Part shown: positions 6,663 to 14,519 of the stretch, piece by piece
Layout: every line of letters begins with the position of its first letter
How positions within the stretch are numbered: the stretch's first letter is position 1
Assembly (NCBI GenBank): GCA_964646525.1
Contig: CAZYER010000022.1
Location: 1-25,445, forward strand
Reading direction: 5' to 3'
Length of the DNA stretch: 25,445 bases
Origin: GCA-002282575 sp964646525
Lineage (GTDB): Bacteria; Pseudomonadota; Gammaproteobacteria; Thiomicrospirales; Thiomicrospiraceae
Program-made: the position numbers and the translations under genes
Notes under the pieces: generated by a model
What the model was told of the DNA's origin: nothing
Database searches by the model: none
The model's input: the letters and a program-made list of their open reading frames with translations, nothing else

Positions 6663-8081
6663 CTAACGACGTTTACGTTTTTCAGCCTTTTTAACAAATT
6701 TTACCAAGCGTTTTTTACGCTTGATCTGGCGCTCTGACAACTTATTCGGCTTATCTTCGTAAGGGTTTTCGCTGGTTTTGTACTCAATGCGAACCGGCGT
6801 ACCGTACAAATCAAAAGCCTTGCGAAAACGTTGCTCTAAATAGCGCGTATAAGCCGCTGGCATATCATCTAACTGATTACCATGAATGACAATAATCGGT
6901 GGATTATGACCACCCGTATGAGCATAACGCATTTTGACACGACGACCACGCACCAACGGGGGTTGATGCACCAACTGAGCTTCTTGCAACTCACGCGTCA
7001 ACGCAGGCGTGGATAACTGACGCGTAGCAGCGGCATAAACCTGCTTGACCATACCCAATAACAAACCAACACCCGTACCATGTAAAGCAGAAATGAAATG
7101 GTGTTCAGCGTAAGAAGCAAACTGTAAGCGCAAATCAATTTGACCTTTAACGTGATCACGCTGATCTTTCGTTAAACCGTCCCATTTATTAATGGCCAAA
7201 ATCAAACCACGACCCGCTTCAAGCGCCATGCCAACCAAGTGCAAATCTTGGTCAGTAATCCCTTCTGAGCCGTCCAACATGACGATGACCACATGCGCCG
7301 CTTCCATTGCTTGCAGAGCTTTAATCACACTGAACTTTTCAATCATGTCATTCACACGGGCACGGCGACGAATACCAGCCGTATCAATTAACGTATACTG
7401 TTGATCATCGCGCTCAAAGGGCACAAAAATACTATCGCGGGTAGTGCCTGGCATATCATAGGCAATCACACGCTCTTCACCTACCATACGGTTAATGAGC
7501 GTCGACTTACCGACATTGGGACGACCAACTACAGCGATACGAATACCTGGTGCTAGCGTAGTTACTGAGCTTTCCACACCTTCATCTTGCTCGCGCAAGG
7601 TTTCAAAGGTCGATTGCATGAGCGATTGAATGTTGTCGCCATGCGCCGATGAAATCGGAATCGGCTCACCTAACCCTAAGCTGAAAAATTCATTTTGCGC
7701 ACGAGACTCAGCCAACCCCTCGCTCTTATTAACCAACAAGTAAACGGGTTTATTTAAGGCACGCACTTTAGCTGCAATAACCTCATCATGAGGCACCAAT
7801 CCATCACGCGCATCAACTAGAAAAAAAACAACTGATGCCTCTTCTAACGCCATTTGTACTTGCTGTTGCATGAACACATCGACGCCATCCGTCTCCCCGC
7901 TCAAGCCACCCGTATCAACAACAATATAAGGTTCATCACCCAAGCGACCTAGGCCATACTGACGATCACGTGTCAAGCCAGGAAAATCGGACACTAACGC
8001 GTTACGTGAACGGGTTAATCGGTTAAAAAGCGTCGATTTACCGACATTAGGCCTTCCTACAAGGGCGACGACACGTTGCAT
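6663..8081 (-). CDS. der: Ribosome biogenesis GTPase Der (EngA)
   Basis: An essential double GTPase of 472 residues that assists maturation of the 50S ribosomal subunit. G domain 1 has the P-loop GRPNVGKST at 9-17 and DTGG at 56-59. G domain 2 has GRPNVGKST at 186-194, DTAG at 233-236 and NKWD at 298-301. A KH-like C-terminal domain ends in a strongly basic tail (RQIKRKKRLVKF...KRKRR) expected to touch rRNA. In the first domain the G4 box reads NKSE (118-121) rather than NKxD. I recall Glu in this position in beta-proteobacterial Der, so it is a lineage variant rather than a lesion. The gene follows bamB by 5 bases and is the last of the ndk-der operon. A run of seven T follows the stop on the coding strand, without a convincing hairpin. 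Confidence 0.97.
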   Translation of the reverse strand: MQRVVALVGRPNVGKSTLFNRLTRSRNALVSDFPGLTRDRQYGLGRLGDEPYIVVDTGGLSGETDGVDVFMQQQVQMALEEASVVFFLVDARDGLVPHDEVIAAKVRALNKPVYLLVNKSEGLAESRAQNEFFSLGLGEPIPISSAHGDNIQSLMQSTFETLREQDEGVESSVTTLAPGIRIAVVGRPNVGKSTLINRMVGEERVIAYDMPGTTRDSIFVPFERDDQQYTLIDTAGIRRRARVNDMIEKFSVIKALQAMEAAHVVIVMLDGSEGITDQDLHLVGMALEAGRGLILAINKWDGLTKDQRDHVKGQIDLRLQFASYAEHHFISALHGTGVGLLLGMVKQVYAAATRQLSTPALTRELQEAQLVHQPPLVRGRRVKMRYAHTGGHNPPIIVIHGNQLDDMPAAYTRYLEQRFRKAFDLYGTPVRIEYKTSENPYEDKPNKLSERQIKRKKRLVKFVKKAEKRKRR

Positions 8082-8086
8082 TAGGT

Positions 8087-9244
8087 TTACTCCAAACTTC
8101 CAGCTTGCCAGAAGGTTAAATTACCAGCGACATCTAATAATAACAAACGACGGTCAGTAACAGCTAATCCATCGGCCAAGCCTTCTTTAACTGCACCATC
8201 TACACGCCCTACCAAGCTGCCATCAGCGGCATCCAATAGATGCAACACACCTTGCATATCCGTAACGACAACCCATTTACCCCAAGCAATGACTTTACTC
8301 ACGCGACGATACTTTAGAGCTTCTTGTTTCCAAAGCACCCGCCCCGAATCAATCGATAACGCACGTAGGGTATCATCTTCAGCAACGACAAATAAACTGC
8401 GCTCACCCAGTGCCATATCCACCCAAGTAGCCGTATCACTTGTCCATAGCTGATTACCCGATTGAGCCTCTAATGCCGTGACTTTACCATTAGTTGCCGC
8501 AGCAAAAATACGCTTACCATCCGTTAAAATCGATGCCTGTACATCGACCATACGTTCAATGTCAGTACGACCCCGTGGCAAAGCAATGCGTGCTTCCCAA
8601 GCACGCTCACCATTTTCTTGTAAAATCGCTTCAACCGAACCGTTTTCCCAGCCCAGCAAAATCGCGTTTGATAAGCGCACTGGAGCCGACATACCACGTA
8701 CCGATAAAGAAGGCATATCATGGTCAAGCACCCATAGCTTTTCCCCCGCCAAGGCATCTAAAGCCGTTAAGCGACCATCGGCCGTGCGCACAAACAAACG
8801 TCCCGATCCTGTTGTTAAAGCGAGAACCTCCGTCTCCATTTGTGTTTTCCACACCTGCTCACCAGTCTTGGCTTTTAAGCAAATTACCTGTCCGCGTGCA
8901 CTACCAACATAAAGCAACTCTGAGACTTCTGAAAAGGCTGGTCCCGAAACCAAGGCTTGATCTAGCTTCACCTGCCACTGTAGCTGACCTTCCAGAGAAA
9001 CGGCTGCAACACCACCATTGCCTGCCGCTGCATAAACCATTTTCTCGTGCTCAACAAGCTTCAACCCTGGCACATCTTTGCGCCCCATTGAACCAATTGA
9101 TTGACTCCAAACAGGTGAAAGATTCACTTTTGGCGTAATCGCTTGCAAGGGTGTCGGTGGGTTGATGGGTTCATTACGACTACAGCCAGCCATCACCAAA
9201 CCCGTAGCTGATAGCAAAGCAATAAATTGGCGACGATTCATCAT
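8087..9244 (-). CDS. bamB: Outer membrane protein assembly factor BamB
   Basis: A 385-residue lipoprotein of the BAM complex, which folds beta-barrel proteins into the outer membrane. The N-terminus is a lipoprotein signal: basic MMNRRQ, a hydrophobic core, and the lipobox VMAGC with the acylated Cys near residue 21. The body holds repeated PQQ-type beta-propeller blades with the recurrent pattern of L-x-A-L-x-x-x-x-G-x-x-L/V-W, for example GRLTALDALAGEKLWVL and GKVTALEAQSGNQLWTS. Two consecutive ATG codons occur at 9244 and 9241. The first overlaps the yfgM stop (ATGA), the second overlaps it by one base, and either start gives the same lipoprotein. The position between yfgM and der is the standard gammaproteobacterial arrangement and supports the assignment. 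Confidence 0.95.
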   Translation of the reverse strand: MMNRRQFIALLSATGLVMAGCSRNEPINPPTPLQAITPKVNLSPVWSQSIGSMGRKDVPGLKLVEHEKMVYAAAGNGGVAAVSLEGQLQWQVKLDQALVSGPAFSEVSELLYVGSARGQVICLKAKTGEQVWKTQMETEVLALTTGSGRLFVRTADGRLTALDALAGEKLWVLDHDMPSLSVRGMSAPVRLSNAILLGWENGSVEAILQENGERAWEARIALPRGRTDIERMVDVQASILTDGKRIFAAATNGKVTALEAQSGNQLWTSDTATWVDMALGERSLFVVAEDDTLRALSIDSGRVLWKQEALKYRRVSKVIAWGKWVVVTDMQGVLHLLDAADGSLVGRVDGAVKEGLADGLAVTDRRLLLLDVAGNLTFWQAGSLE

Positions 9245-9888
9245 GGTGTTACCTGTCCTAGATCATCCACCCATAGCTGAGACAAACTACGCACACTGCT
9301 CGAAAGTGCCTCATTCGCTTGTGCTTGTGCAAAGGCTTTCTCTGCTTCTGCTAGTTTGTTTAGCGATAATAACGCCATACCACGCACATAATCTGCCATG
9401 CCTTGAAATGACTTACTCATCGCTGGTGACTCTTTAACCAACAAAGCGACCGATTCATCAGCCTTATTGGCTTCAATCAGTACACGTGATAAACGAATGA
9501 CTGCCAAAGAGCGCCAGTGAACTTCCTCACTGTGTGTCAGCACCCAACGCAAATGTGCTTGCGCATCTTCCCAATCCGACTTTTCCATAGCATGCTTAGC
9601 CAATAAAAATGCTGCCGCCACGGCATAAGGACTATCGGCATGCTCAACCAATAGTTGTTTCGCTTCCGTTGTCACAGTTGAAAAATTATTTTGCTCAGCC
9701 TGCGTGCGTAAGGTTTCATAACGTGCTGAAGCTGCCTCACTATTGGCTTTCTCGTAACTCTGGTACGACTGCCAACCCAGTACTGCCGCAATAGCTAATG
9801 CACCACCCGTTAATATCGCCATGCCATTGGCTTTCCACCAACTTTTTAATGCTTCTAACTCGTGCTGTTCATGAACGTCGCTCATCAT
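9241..9888 (-). CDS. yfgM: YfgM family ancillary SecYEG translocon subunit
   Basis: A 215-residue inner membrane protein with a short cytoplasmic N-terminus (HEQHELEALKSWWKANG), one transmembrane helix at about 22-40 and a periplasmic helical region with TPR-like repeats (for example VRGMALLSLNKLAEAEKAFAQA). This is the architecture of YfgM, which binds the Sec translocon and periplasmic chaperones such as PpiD and hands over secreted proteins. The paired Met-Met start has a clear AGGAG site. The gene lies 31 bases after hisS and overlaps bamB, a conserved order. Length matches the E. coli protein (about 206). Confidence 0.92.
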   Translation of the reverse strand: MMSDVHEQHELEALKSWWKANGMAILTGGALAIAAVLGWQSYQSYEKANSEAASARYETLRTQAEQNNFSTVTTEAKQLLVEHADSPYAVAAAFLLAKHAMEKSDWEDAQAHLRWVLTHSEEVHWRSLAVIRLSRVLIEANKADESVALLVKESPAMSKSFQGMADYVRGMALLSLNKLAEAEKAFAQAQANEALSSSVRSLSQLWVDDLGQVTP

Positions 9889-9919
9889 CTCTCCTGATTA
9901 CTGAGGTAAATTAATTCGA

Positions 9920-11194
9920 TTACTCTTTTGCCAGTGCGCTTTGTAACCAAGCCGTCACATCTGTCCACGCTAGCGTTAACTGCTCTGATTCTTCGCGCAA
10001 AAATTTAATCCCTATCTGCTGCTTAGCCACTTCGTCATCACCTAAAACAAGCGCAAAACGTGCACCAGACTTATCTGCTTTCTTAAATTGTGATTTGAAG
10101 TTACCACCACCATGATGCACCATTAATCTTAACTGGGGTAATTGATCGCGCCATCTTTCTACCAATGACTGCACTTTCAATTGCGCCTTGTCACCAGCCG
10201 CGATAACGTAAGCGTCAACAGAAGATGGCTGTGTGCGTTCCGTTAACTGCATTAAGGCAACCACACGCTCCATTCCCATAGCAAAACCAATAGCCGGAGT
10301 TGCCTTACCACCGAGTTGTGTAACCAGCCCATCATAACGACCACCAGCACAAATGGTACCCTGAGAACCCAGAGCATCGGTTACCCATTCAAAAACCGTG
10401 TCATTGTAATAGTCAAGACCGCGCACCAAAGTCGGCGACACTTCATAAGCAACGCCACTAGCATCTAACAGTGCTAACAAGCGATTAAAACTCTGCTGAC
10501 TCGCTTCATCCAACCAATCAATCAATTTAGGAGTCCCAGCAATACAATCTGCCAGAGCTGGGTTTTTACTGTCTAAAATGCGTAATGGATTACGATAAAG
10601 ACGTTTTTGCGAGTCTTTATCTAATAAATCGTAATGAGCAGAAAAATACTGAGTTAGCACTTCTTTATAAGTTGCGCGTGATTCCGATGAGCCAAGCGAA
10701 TTAATCAGCAAACGTGCTTGAATACCCAATCGCCTCCACAAACGCGCCGTCATTAAGATCAATTCAGCATCAATATCAGGACCAGCAAAGCCATAAGTTT
10801 CAACACCCAATTGGTAAAATTGACGGTATCGCCCTTTTTGTGGACGCTCGTGACGGAACATAGGCCCCATGTAATAAAGCTTCTGTGCACCCATATTCAA
10901 CCAGCTATTTTCAATAGCAGCACGCACGCAACCCGCTGTTCCTTCAGGACGTAAGGTCAATGAATCACCATTACGATCGTTAAAGGTGTACATTTCTTTT
11001 TCAACAATATCCGTCACTTCACCGATAGAGCGACAAAACAGCTCCGTTTTTTCTACCACGGGCAAACGAACATGCTGATAACCATAACTCGCTAACAAAG
11101 CACGCGCCTGCAACTCTAACTGATCAAACCAATAGCTCTGCTCGCCCGCAATATCGTTCATTCCTCGAACAGCTGTTACACTCGCCACACTCAT
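9920..11194 (-). CDS. hisS: Histidyl-tRNA synthetase
   Basis: A class II aminoacyl-tRNA synthetase of 424 residues, the usual bacterial size, that charges tRNA-His in the cytoplasm. The N-terminal RGMNDI segment, motif 2 region (TLRPEGTAGCVRA and FRHERPQKGRYRQFYQ) and the two HisS-specific signatures LVRGLDYYNDTVFEW and GGRYDGL are all present. Motif 3 is GFAMGMERV. The C-terminal anticodon-binding domain starts near AYVIAAGDKAQ. The start codon is ambiguous: the AAGGA sequence lies immediately against the ATG at 11194, whereas an in-frame GTG two codons later (11188) has the normal 6-base spacing. The gene begins 3 bases after rodZ. The usual upstream ispG is not present. Confidence 0.96.
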   Translation of the reverse strand: MSVASVTAVRGMNDIAGEQSYWFDQLELQARALLASYGYQHVRLPVVEKTELFCRSIGEVTDIVEKEMYTFNDRNGDSLTLRPEGTAGCVRAAIENSWLNMGAQKLYYMGPMFRHERPQKGRYRQFYQLGVETYGFAGPDIDAELILMTARLWRRLGIQARLLINSLGSSESRATYKEVLTQYFSAHYDLLDKDSQKRLYRNPLRILDSKNPALADCIAGTPKLIDWLDEASQQSFNRLLALLDASGVAYEVSPTLVRGLDYYNDTVFEWVTDALGSQGTICAGGRYDGLVTQLGGKATPAIGFAMGMERVVALMQLTERTQPSSVDAYVIAAGDKAQLKVQSLVERWRDQLPQLRLMVHHGGGNFKSQFKKADKSGARFALVLGDDEVAKQQIGIKFLREESEQLTLAWTDVTAWLQSALAKE

Positions 11195-11197
11195 TCC

Positions 11198-11668
11198 TTA
11201 TTTCTTTTCATGATTTAGCCAAGAAGTCATACTCCACTCGTCCCAAAAACCAGCTTGACTCCATAAAGCAACTAAAATGATCACCAAGACACTACTTAAC
11301 CACAACCAACGCCAGCGACGATTGACTTTAGAGACAGACACATACTTCATCGGTCGCTCTAACTGATTAACAGAAGACAAAGACGTTGATGAAGTCGAAA
11401 AGCCTTCGACTGACTGATGAGCCATTTCAATCCCCAACAACTGCATGTAATTACGTGCATAGCCGCGCATAAATTGCTCAGAGATACCTGTTGTTACCCA
11501 ATCATCCGACTCTAACGCCTGAATAGTGGTCTCAGCAATTTTAAGCTGCAGCGAAATATCCTCAATGGACAAACCACGCACTTTACGCTGACTCGCCAAC
11601 TGCTGCCCCAATGAAAGCGAGGCATCAGGTTGCAAAGGCATCATACTGGGCTGCTCACGATGACTCAT
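11198..11668 (-). CDS. rodZ: Short RodZ-like protein lacking the periplasmic beta domain
   Basis: A 156-residue membrane protein. Residues 19-85 are a Cro/CI-type helical domain (LGQQLASQRKVRGLSIEDISLQLKI ... FMRGYARNYMQLLGI in two parts) as in RodZ, which binds MreB and keeps rods in shape. A Ser-rich linker follows, then a basic juxtamembrane patch (KVNRRWRW, 114-121) and one transmembrane helix at about 121-138. Only 18 residues follow, so the C-terminal DUF4115 domain of full RodZ (about 330 residues) is missing. The ATG at 11668 is preferred because it follows AGGGAA and begins next to the end of rlmN (14-base overlap). A longer frame would overlap rlmN by about 100 bases. Position between rlmN and hisS supports rodZ. 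The family's neighbours pilF and ispG are missing. Confidence 0.85.
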   Translation of the reverse strand: MSHREQPSMMPLQPDASLSLGQQLASQRKVRGLSIEDISLQLKIAETTIQALESDDWVTTGISEQFMRGYARNYMQLLGIEMAHQSVEGFSTSSTSLSSVNQLERPMKYVSVSKVNRRWRWLWLSSVLVIILVALWSQAGFWDEWSMTSWLNHEKK

Positions 11669-12833
11669 GCCCGTGTTCCCTGTGCTGAATATTCTGTCGC
11701 TTGAACTGAATCGTCTGTTGATAGCTCGCCCTGCGCTTAGTGCGATCACTGACATCACCAGCTAACTGACCACAAGCAGCATCAATATCTTCACCCCGCG
11801 TTTTACGAATATTGGTCTGTAATCCTGCTTTCATCAAGCGTTGCTGAAAAGCCAACACACGTTCAAAAGGACTGGTTTGGTAATCGGTGTCGGGAAAGGG
11901 ATTAAAAGGAATTAAATTCACCTTTGCCGAGATTCCCTGTAACAAGGTAATGACTTCACGAGCATGACGAATAGAGTCATTTACACCGTCCAGCATAACG
12001 TATTCAAACAATACATGACGTTTTGGATAACACTGTAGATATCGACGACAAGCCCCCATCAGTTCCGCTAACGGATACTTCTGATTTACTGGCACCAAAA
12101 CATCACGAAGCGGATTATTCGCTGCATGCAATGATACCGCCAATGAAATATCCAAACGCTCCGTCATCATATCCATTGCGGGCACAATACCCGAAGTTGA
12201 AATGGTTACACGTCGCTTAGAAAGGCCATAACCCCAGTCATCCATCAAAATTTCTGCGGCAGGAAAAACCTGATTCACATTAAGGAGCGGCTCACCCATA
12301 CCCATAAATACAACATTGGTAATGGGATTATCTCCCCACCCAGCTTGACGCAACAAATGTTGCGCCAACCACATTTGCCCAATAATTTCATCACTGGATA
12401 GATTACGATTAAAACCCTGTTTAGCAGTCATACAAAACGTACACGCCAAGGCACAGCCGACTTGTGAAGAAATGCACAGCGTACCACGATTACTTTCTGG
12501 GATGAACACCATTTCAATCGCATTGTGTCCATCGACATCCAACAACCATTTTCGTGTACCATCACTAGCAACTTGGTCTACTTTCACTTCCGGCAATCGA
12601 ACAGGCGCTAACTGGGACAACTTAGCACGCAGTACTTTGGACAAATCGGTCATTTGCTCATAGTCGATAATACCGCGCTGATGCACCCATTGCATTAATT
12701 GCTGCGCACGGAAGGGTTTTTCTCCTTGAGAACGCAACCAATCAGCCAACATCTGGCGATTCATTCCCAACAAAGACACCTCAGCCAATAAATCGCTTGC
12801 TACGGCTTCCAACTCGGTGGGCATTGACGACAT
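11655..12833 (-). CDS. rlmN: Dual-specificity 23S rRNA/tRNA (adenine-C2) methyltransferase RlmN
   Basis: A radical-SAM methyltransferase that makes 2-methyladenosine at A2503 of 23S rRNA and A37 of some tRNAs. The iron-sulfur cluster motif CxxxCxxC is at 127-134 (CALACTFC). The VFMGMGEP segment binds SAM. The catalytic Cys of the methyl-transfer site lies in GEDIDAACGQL near the C-terminus. The N-terminal helical domain (SLLGMNRQML...) fits the family. I take the ATG at 12833, 392 residues, which overlaps the ndk stop in a TAATG junction. An upstream in-frame GTG at 12842 would add three residues. A short tail after the GDV segment is basic and Gln-rich and overlaps the start of rodZ. Confidence 0.95.
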   Translation of the reverse strand: MSSMPTELEAVASDLLAEVSLLGMNRQMLADWLRSQGEKPFRAQQLMQWVHQRGIIDYEQMTDLSKVLRAKLSQLAPVRLPEVKVDQVASDGTRKWLLDVDGHNAIEMVFIPESNRGTLCISSQVGCALACTFCMTAKQGFNRNLSSDEIIGQMWLAQHLLRQAGWGDNPITNVVFMGMGEPLLNVNQVFPAAEILMDDWGYGLSKRRVTISTSGIVPAMDMMTERLDISLAVSLHAANNPLRDVLVPVNQKYPLAELMGACRRYLQCYPKRHVLFEYVMLDGVNDSIRHAREVITLLQGISAKVNLIPFNPFPDTDYQTSPFERVLAFQQRLMKAGLQTNIRKTRGEDIDAACGQLAGDVSDRTKRRASYQQTIQFKRQNIQHREHGHESS

Positions 12834-13255
12834 TAACGACACAGCTCTAACGGATCAAAGAAAAAATTAATTTCCCTCTCAGCACTCGCCACACTGTCAG
12901 AACCATGTACCGCATTCTCACGCGTACTGTTAGCGAACTGCGCACGCACCGTCCCCACCGCTGCCGTTGTAGGATCCGTTGTACCCATCAACTGACGATG
13001 ATAAGCGATAGCATCTTCCCCCGTTAGCACCGAAACGACGACAGGACCAGAGAGCATAAAATCCACTAACGGGCGATAAAATGGCTTACCTTCATGTTCG
13101 GCATAAAAAGCTTCTGCTTGATGACGAGACAGACGTAGCATCTTGCACGCTGCTACACGCAACCCTGCCTGCTCATAAATCGCTAAAATTTGACCAATGG
13201 CATTTTTACCCACAGCATCTGGCTTAATAATCGATAAGGTACGCTCAATCGCCAT
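12833..13255 (-). CDS. ndk: Nucleoside diphosphate kinase
   Basis: A 140-residue enzyme that equilibrates nucleoside di- and triphosphates through a phosphohistidine. The start ERTLSIIKPDAVGKN, the FYAEHEGKPFYRPLVDFM region and the active-site NAVHGSDS with its phospho-accepting His are all intact, as is the FFF segment near the end. An upstream in-frame ATG (13279) would add eight residues (MNRIEMCC) not seen in the family, so the ATG at 13255 is used. This is the first gene of the ndk-der operon. It overlaps rlmN by one base. Confidence 0.96.
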   Translation of the reverse strand: MAIERTLSIIKPDAVGKNAIGQILAIYEQAGLRVAACKMLRLSRHQAEAFYAEHEGKPFYRPLVDFMLSGPVVVSVLTGEDAIAYHRQLMGTTDPTTAAVGTVRAQFANSTRENAVHGSDSVASAEREINFFFDPLELCR

Positions 13256-13288
13256 ACAACACATCTCAATTCTGTTCAAAATGCTTTC

Positions 13289-13297
13289 ATTTTAACA
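13289..13297 (-). promoter_or_regulatory. Candidate extended -10 promoter for the ndk-der operon
   Basis: The minus strand reads TGT-TAAAAT, an extended -10 element about 27-34 bases ahead of the ndk ATG. No good -35 hexamer lies 17 bases further upstream, as expected for extended -10 promoters. It lies between the fba terminator and ndk, so the operon would have its own start of transcription. Confidence 0.4.
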
Positions 13298-13347
13298 AAA
13301 AACCTAGGCTAACGGATTTAATTCACACAATTTTGTCGTACTTGAGC

Positions 13348-13376
13348 AAAAAAAAGCCCCATCTAAAAATGGGGCT
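13348..13376 (-). terminator. Rho-independent terminator after fba
   Basis: On the minus strand AGCCCCAT pairs perfectly with ATGGGGCT (13376-13369 and 13362-13355) around a six-base loop, followed by a run of T. It lies 26 bases after the fba stop and separates the carbon cluster from ndk. Confidence 0.92.
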
Positions 13377-13402
13377 CTCTATTGTCAGATCCAAAAAGTG
13401 AA

Positions 13403-14467
13403 TTAGTTCACTTTTTGGTCTAACGCACCTGAAGCGTAACGCGCTTGCATCACTTCCAAACCAACTGCTTTGATTTTAGAAGCATGACCAGCACAACCGA
13501 AAGCTTCAAAACGTGCTTTACAGATTTCCATCATCGCATCTTCAGCCGCTTTGTAGAATTTACGTGGGTCAAAGTTAGAAGGATTATCCGCTAAATGCTT
13601 ACGAATCGCACCAGTAGAAGCCATACGCAAGTCCGTATCGATGTTCACTTTACGAACACCATATTTGATACCTTCAACGATCGCTTCAACCGGCACACCG
13701 TAAGTTTGACCCATGTCACCACCGTAGTTATTGATGATAGTCAACCACTCCTCTGGCACAGAAGAAGAACCGTGCATTACAAGGTGCGTTGTGGGGATAC
13801 GAGCGTGAATTTTCTTAATTTGATCAATTTTCAATACGTCGTCAGAAGGCTTAGAAGTGAACTTGTAAGCACCATGAGAAGTACCTACAGCAACAGCCAA
13901 ACAGTCAACGTTGGTATCTTTAACAAACTGAGCCGCTTCTTCTGGGTCAGTTAACAGTGCTGAATGATCCATTTTTTGATCAGAACCATGGCCGTCTTCT
14001 TCGCCCATCATGCCTGTTTCTAATGAACCCAAACAACCCAATTCACCTTCAACCGATACACCGCCCGCATGAGCGATTTTAACGACTTCAGCCGTGATGC
14101 CAGCATTGTACTCGTAAGACGCAGGCGTTTTCATATCAGCCATCAAAGAGCCGTCCATCATCACCGAAGTGAAACCAGACTGAATGGCACGTAAACAAAC
14201 ACCAACATCCGAACCGTGATCTTGGTGCATAACAACAGGCACATTAGGATACATTTCAACAGCAGCTGCTACCATGTGACGCAACATAGGCTCACCAGCA
14301 TATTTACGAGCGCCAGCTGAACCTTGCAAAATCACAGGAGAATCAACCGCAGCCGCAGCGCGCATGATCGCACGAACTTGTTCCATATTGTTAACGTTAA
14401 ATGCTGGCATACCGAAGCTGTGAACCGCAGCATAATCCATTAATTCGCGCAGAGTAATCATTGCCAT
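13403..14467 (-). CDS. fba: Class II fructose-bisphosphate aldolase, Calvin-cycle subtype
   Basis: A 354-residue zinc aldolase that interconverts fructose 1,6-bisphosphate with dihydroxyacetone phosphate and glyceraldehyde 3-phosphate. In the Calvin cycle it also makes sedoheptulose bisphosphate. Catalytic Asp83 and zinc ligand His84 are in MHQDHG (80-85). Further zinc ligands are His198 in TSHGAYKF and His232 in MHGSSS. Length and the segments SAGARKYAG and FGCAGHASKIKA fit the subtype called CbbA in autotrophs. It is the last gene of the tkt cluster, 52 bases after pyk, with a GAGGA ribosome site. The Met-Ala-Met-Ile start offers two ATGs, and the first fits the ribosome site. Confidence 0.95.
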   Translation of the reverse strand: MAMITLRELMDYAAVHSFGMPAFNVNNMEQVRAIMRAAAAVDSPVILQGSAGARKYAGEPMLRHMVAAAVEMYPNVPVVMHQDHGSDVGVCLRAIQSGFTSVMMDGSLMADMKTPASYEYNAGITAEVVKIAHAGGVSVEGELGCLGSLETGMMGEEDGHGSDQKMDHSALLTDPEEAAQFVKDTNVDCLAVAVGTSHGAYKFTSKPSDDVLKIDQIKKIHARIPTTHLVMHGSSSVPEEWLTIINNYGGDMGQTYGVPVEAIVEGIKYGVRKVNIDTDLRMASTGAIRKHLADNPSNFDPRKFYKAAEDAMMEICKARFEAFGCAGHASKIKAVGLEVMQARYASGALDQKVN

Positions 14468-14519
14468 AAGGGTTAGTCCTCTAGAGTTAGTTAGTAAAAA
14501 ATTAAAAAATAAGTATTAT

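Noticed and set aside
8494..9138. Long open frame on the plus strand across bamB
   Set aside because: It is antisense to a fully supported gene, low in complexity and rich in Pro/His/Leu, without a ribosome site or family resemblance.
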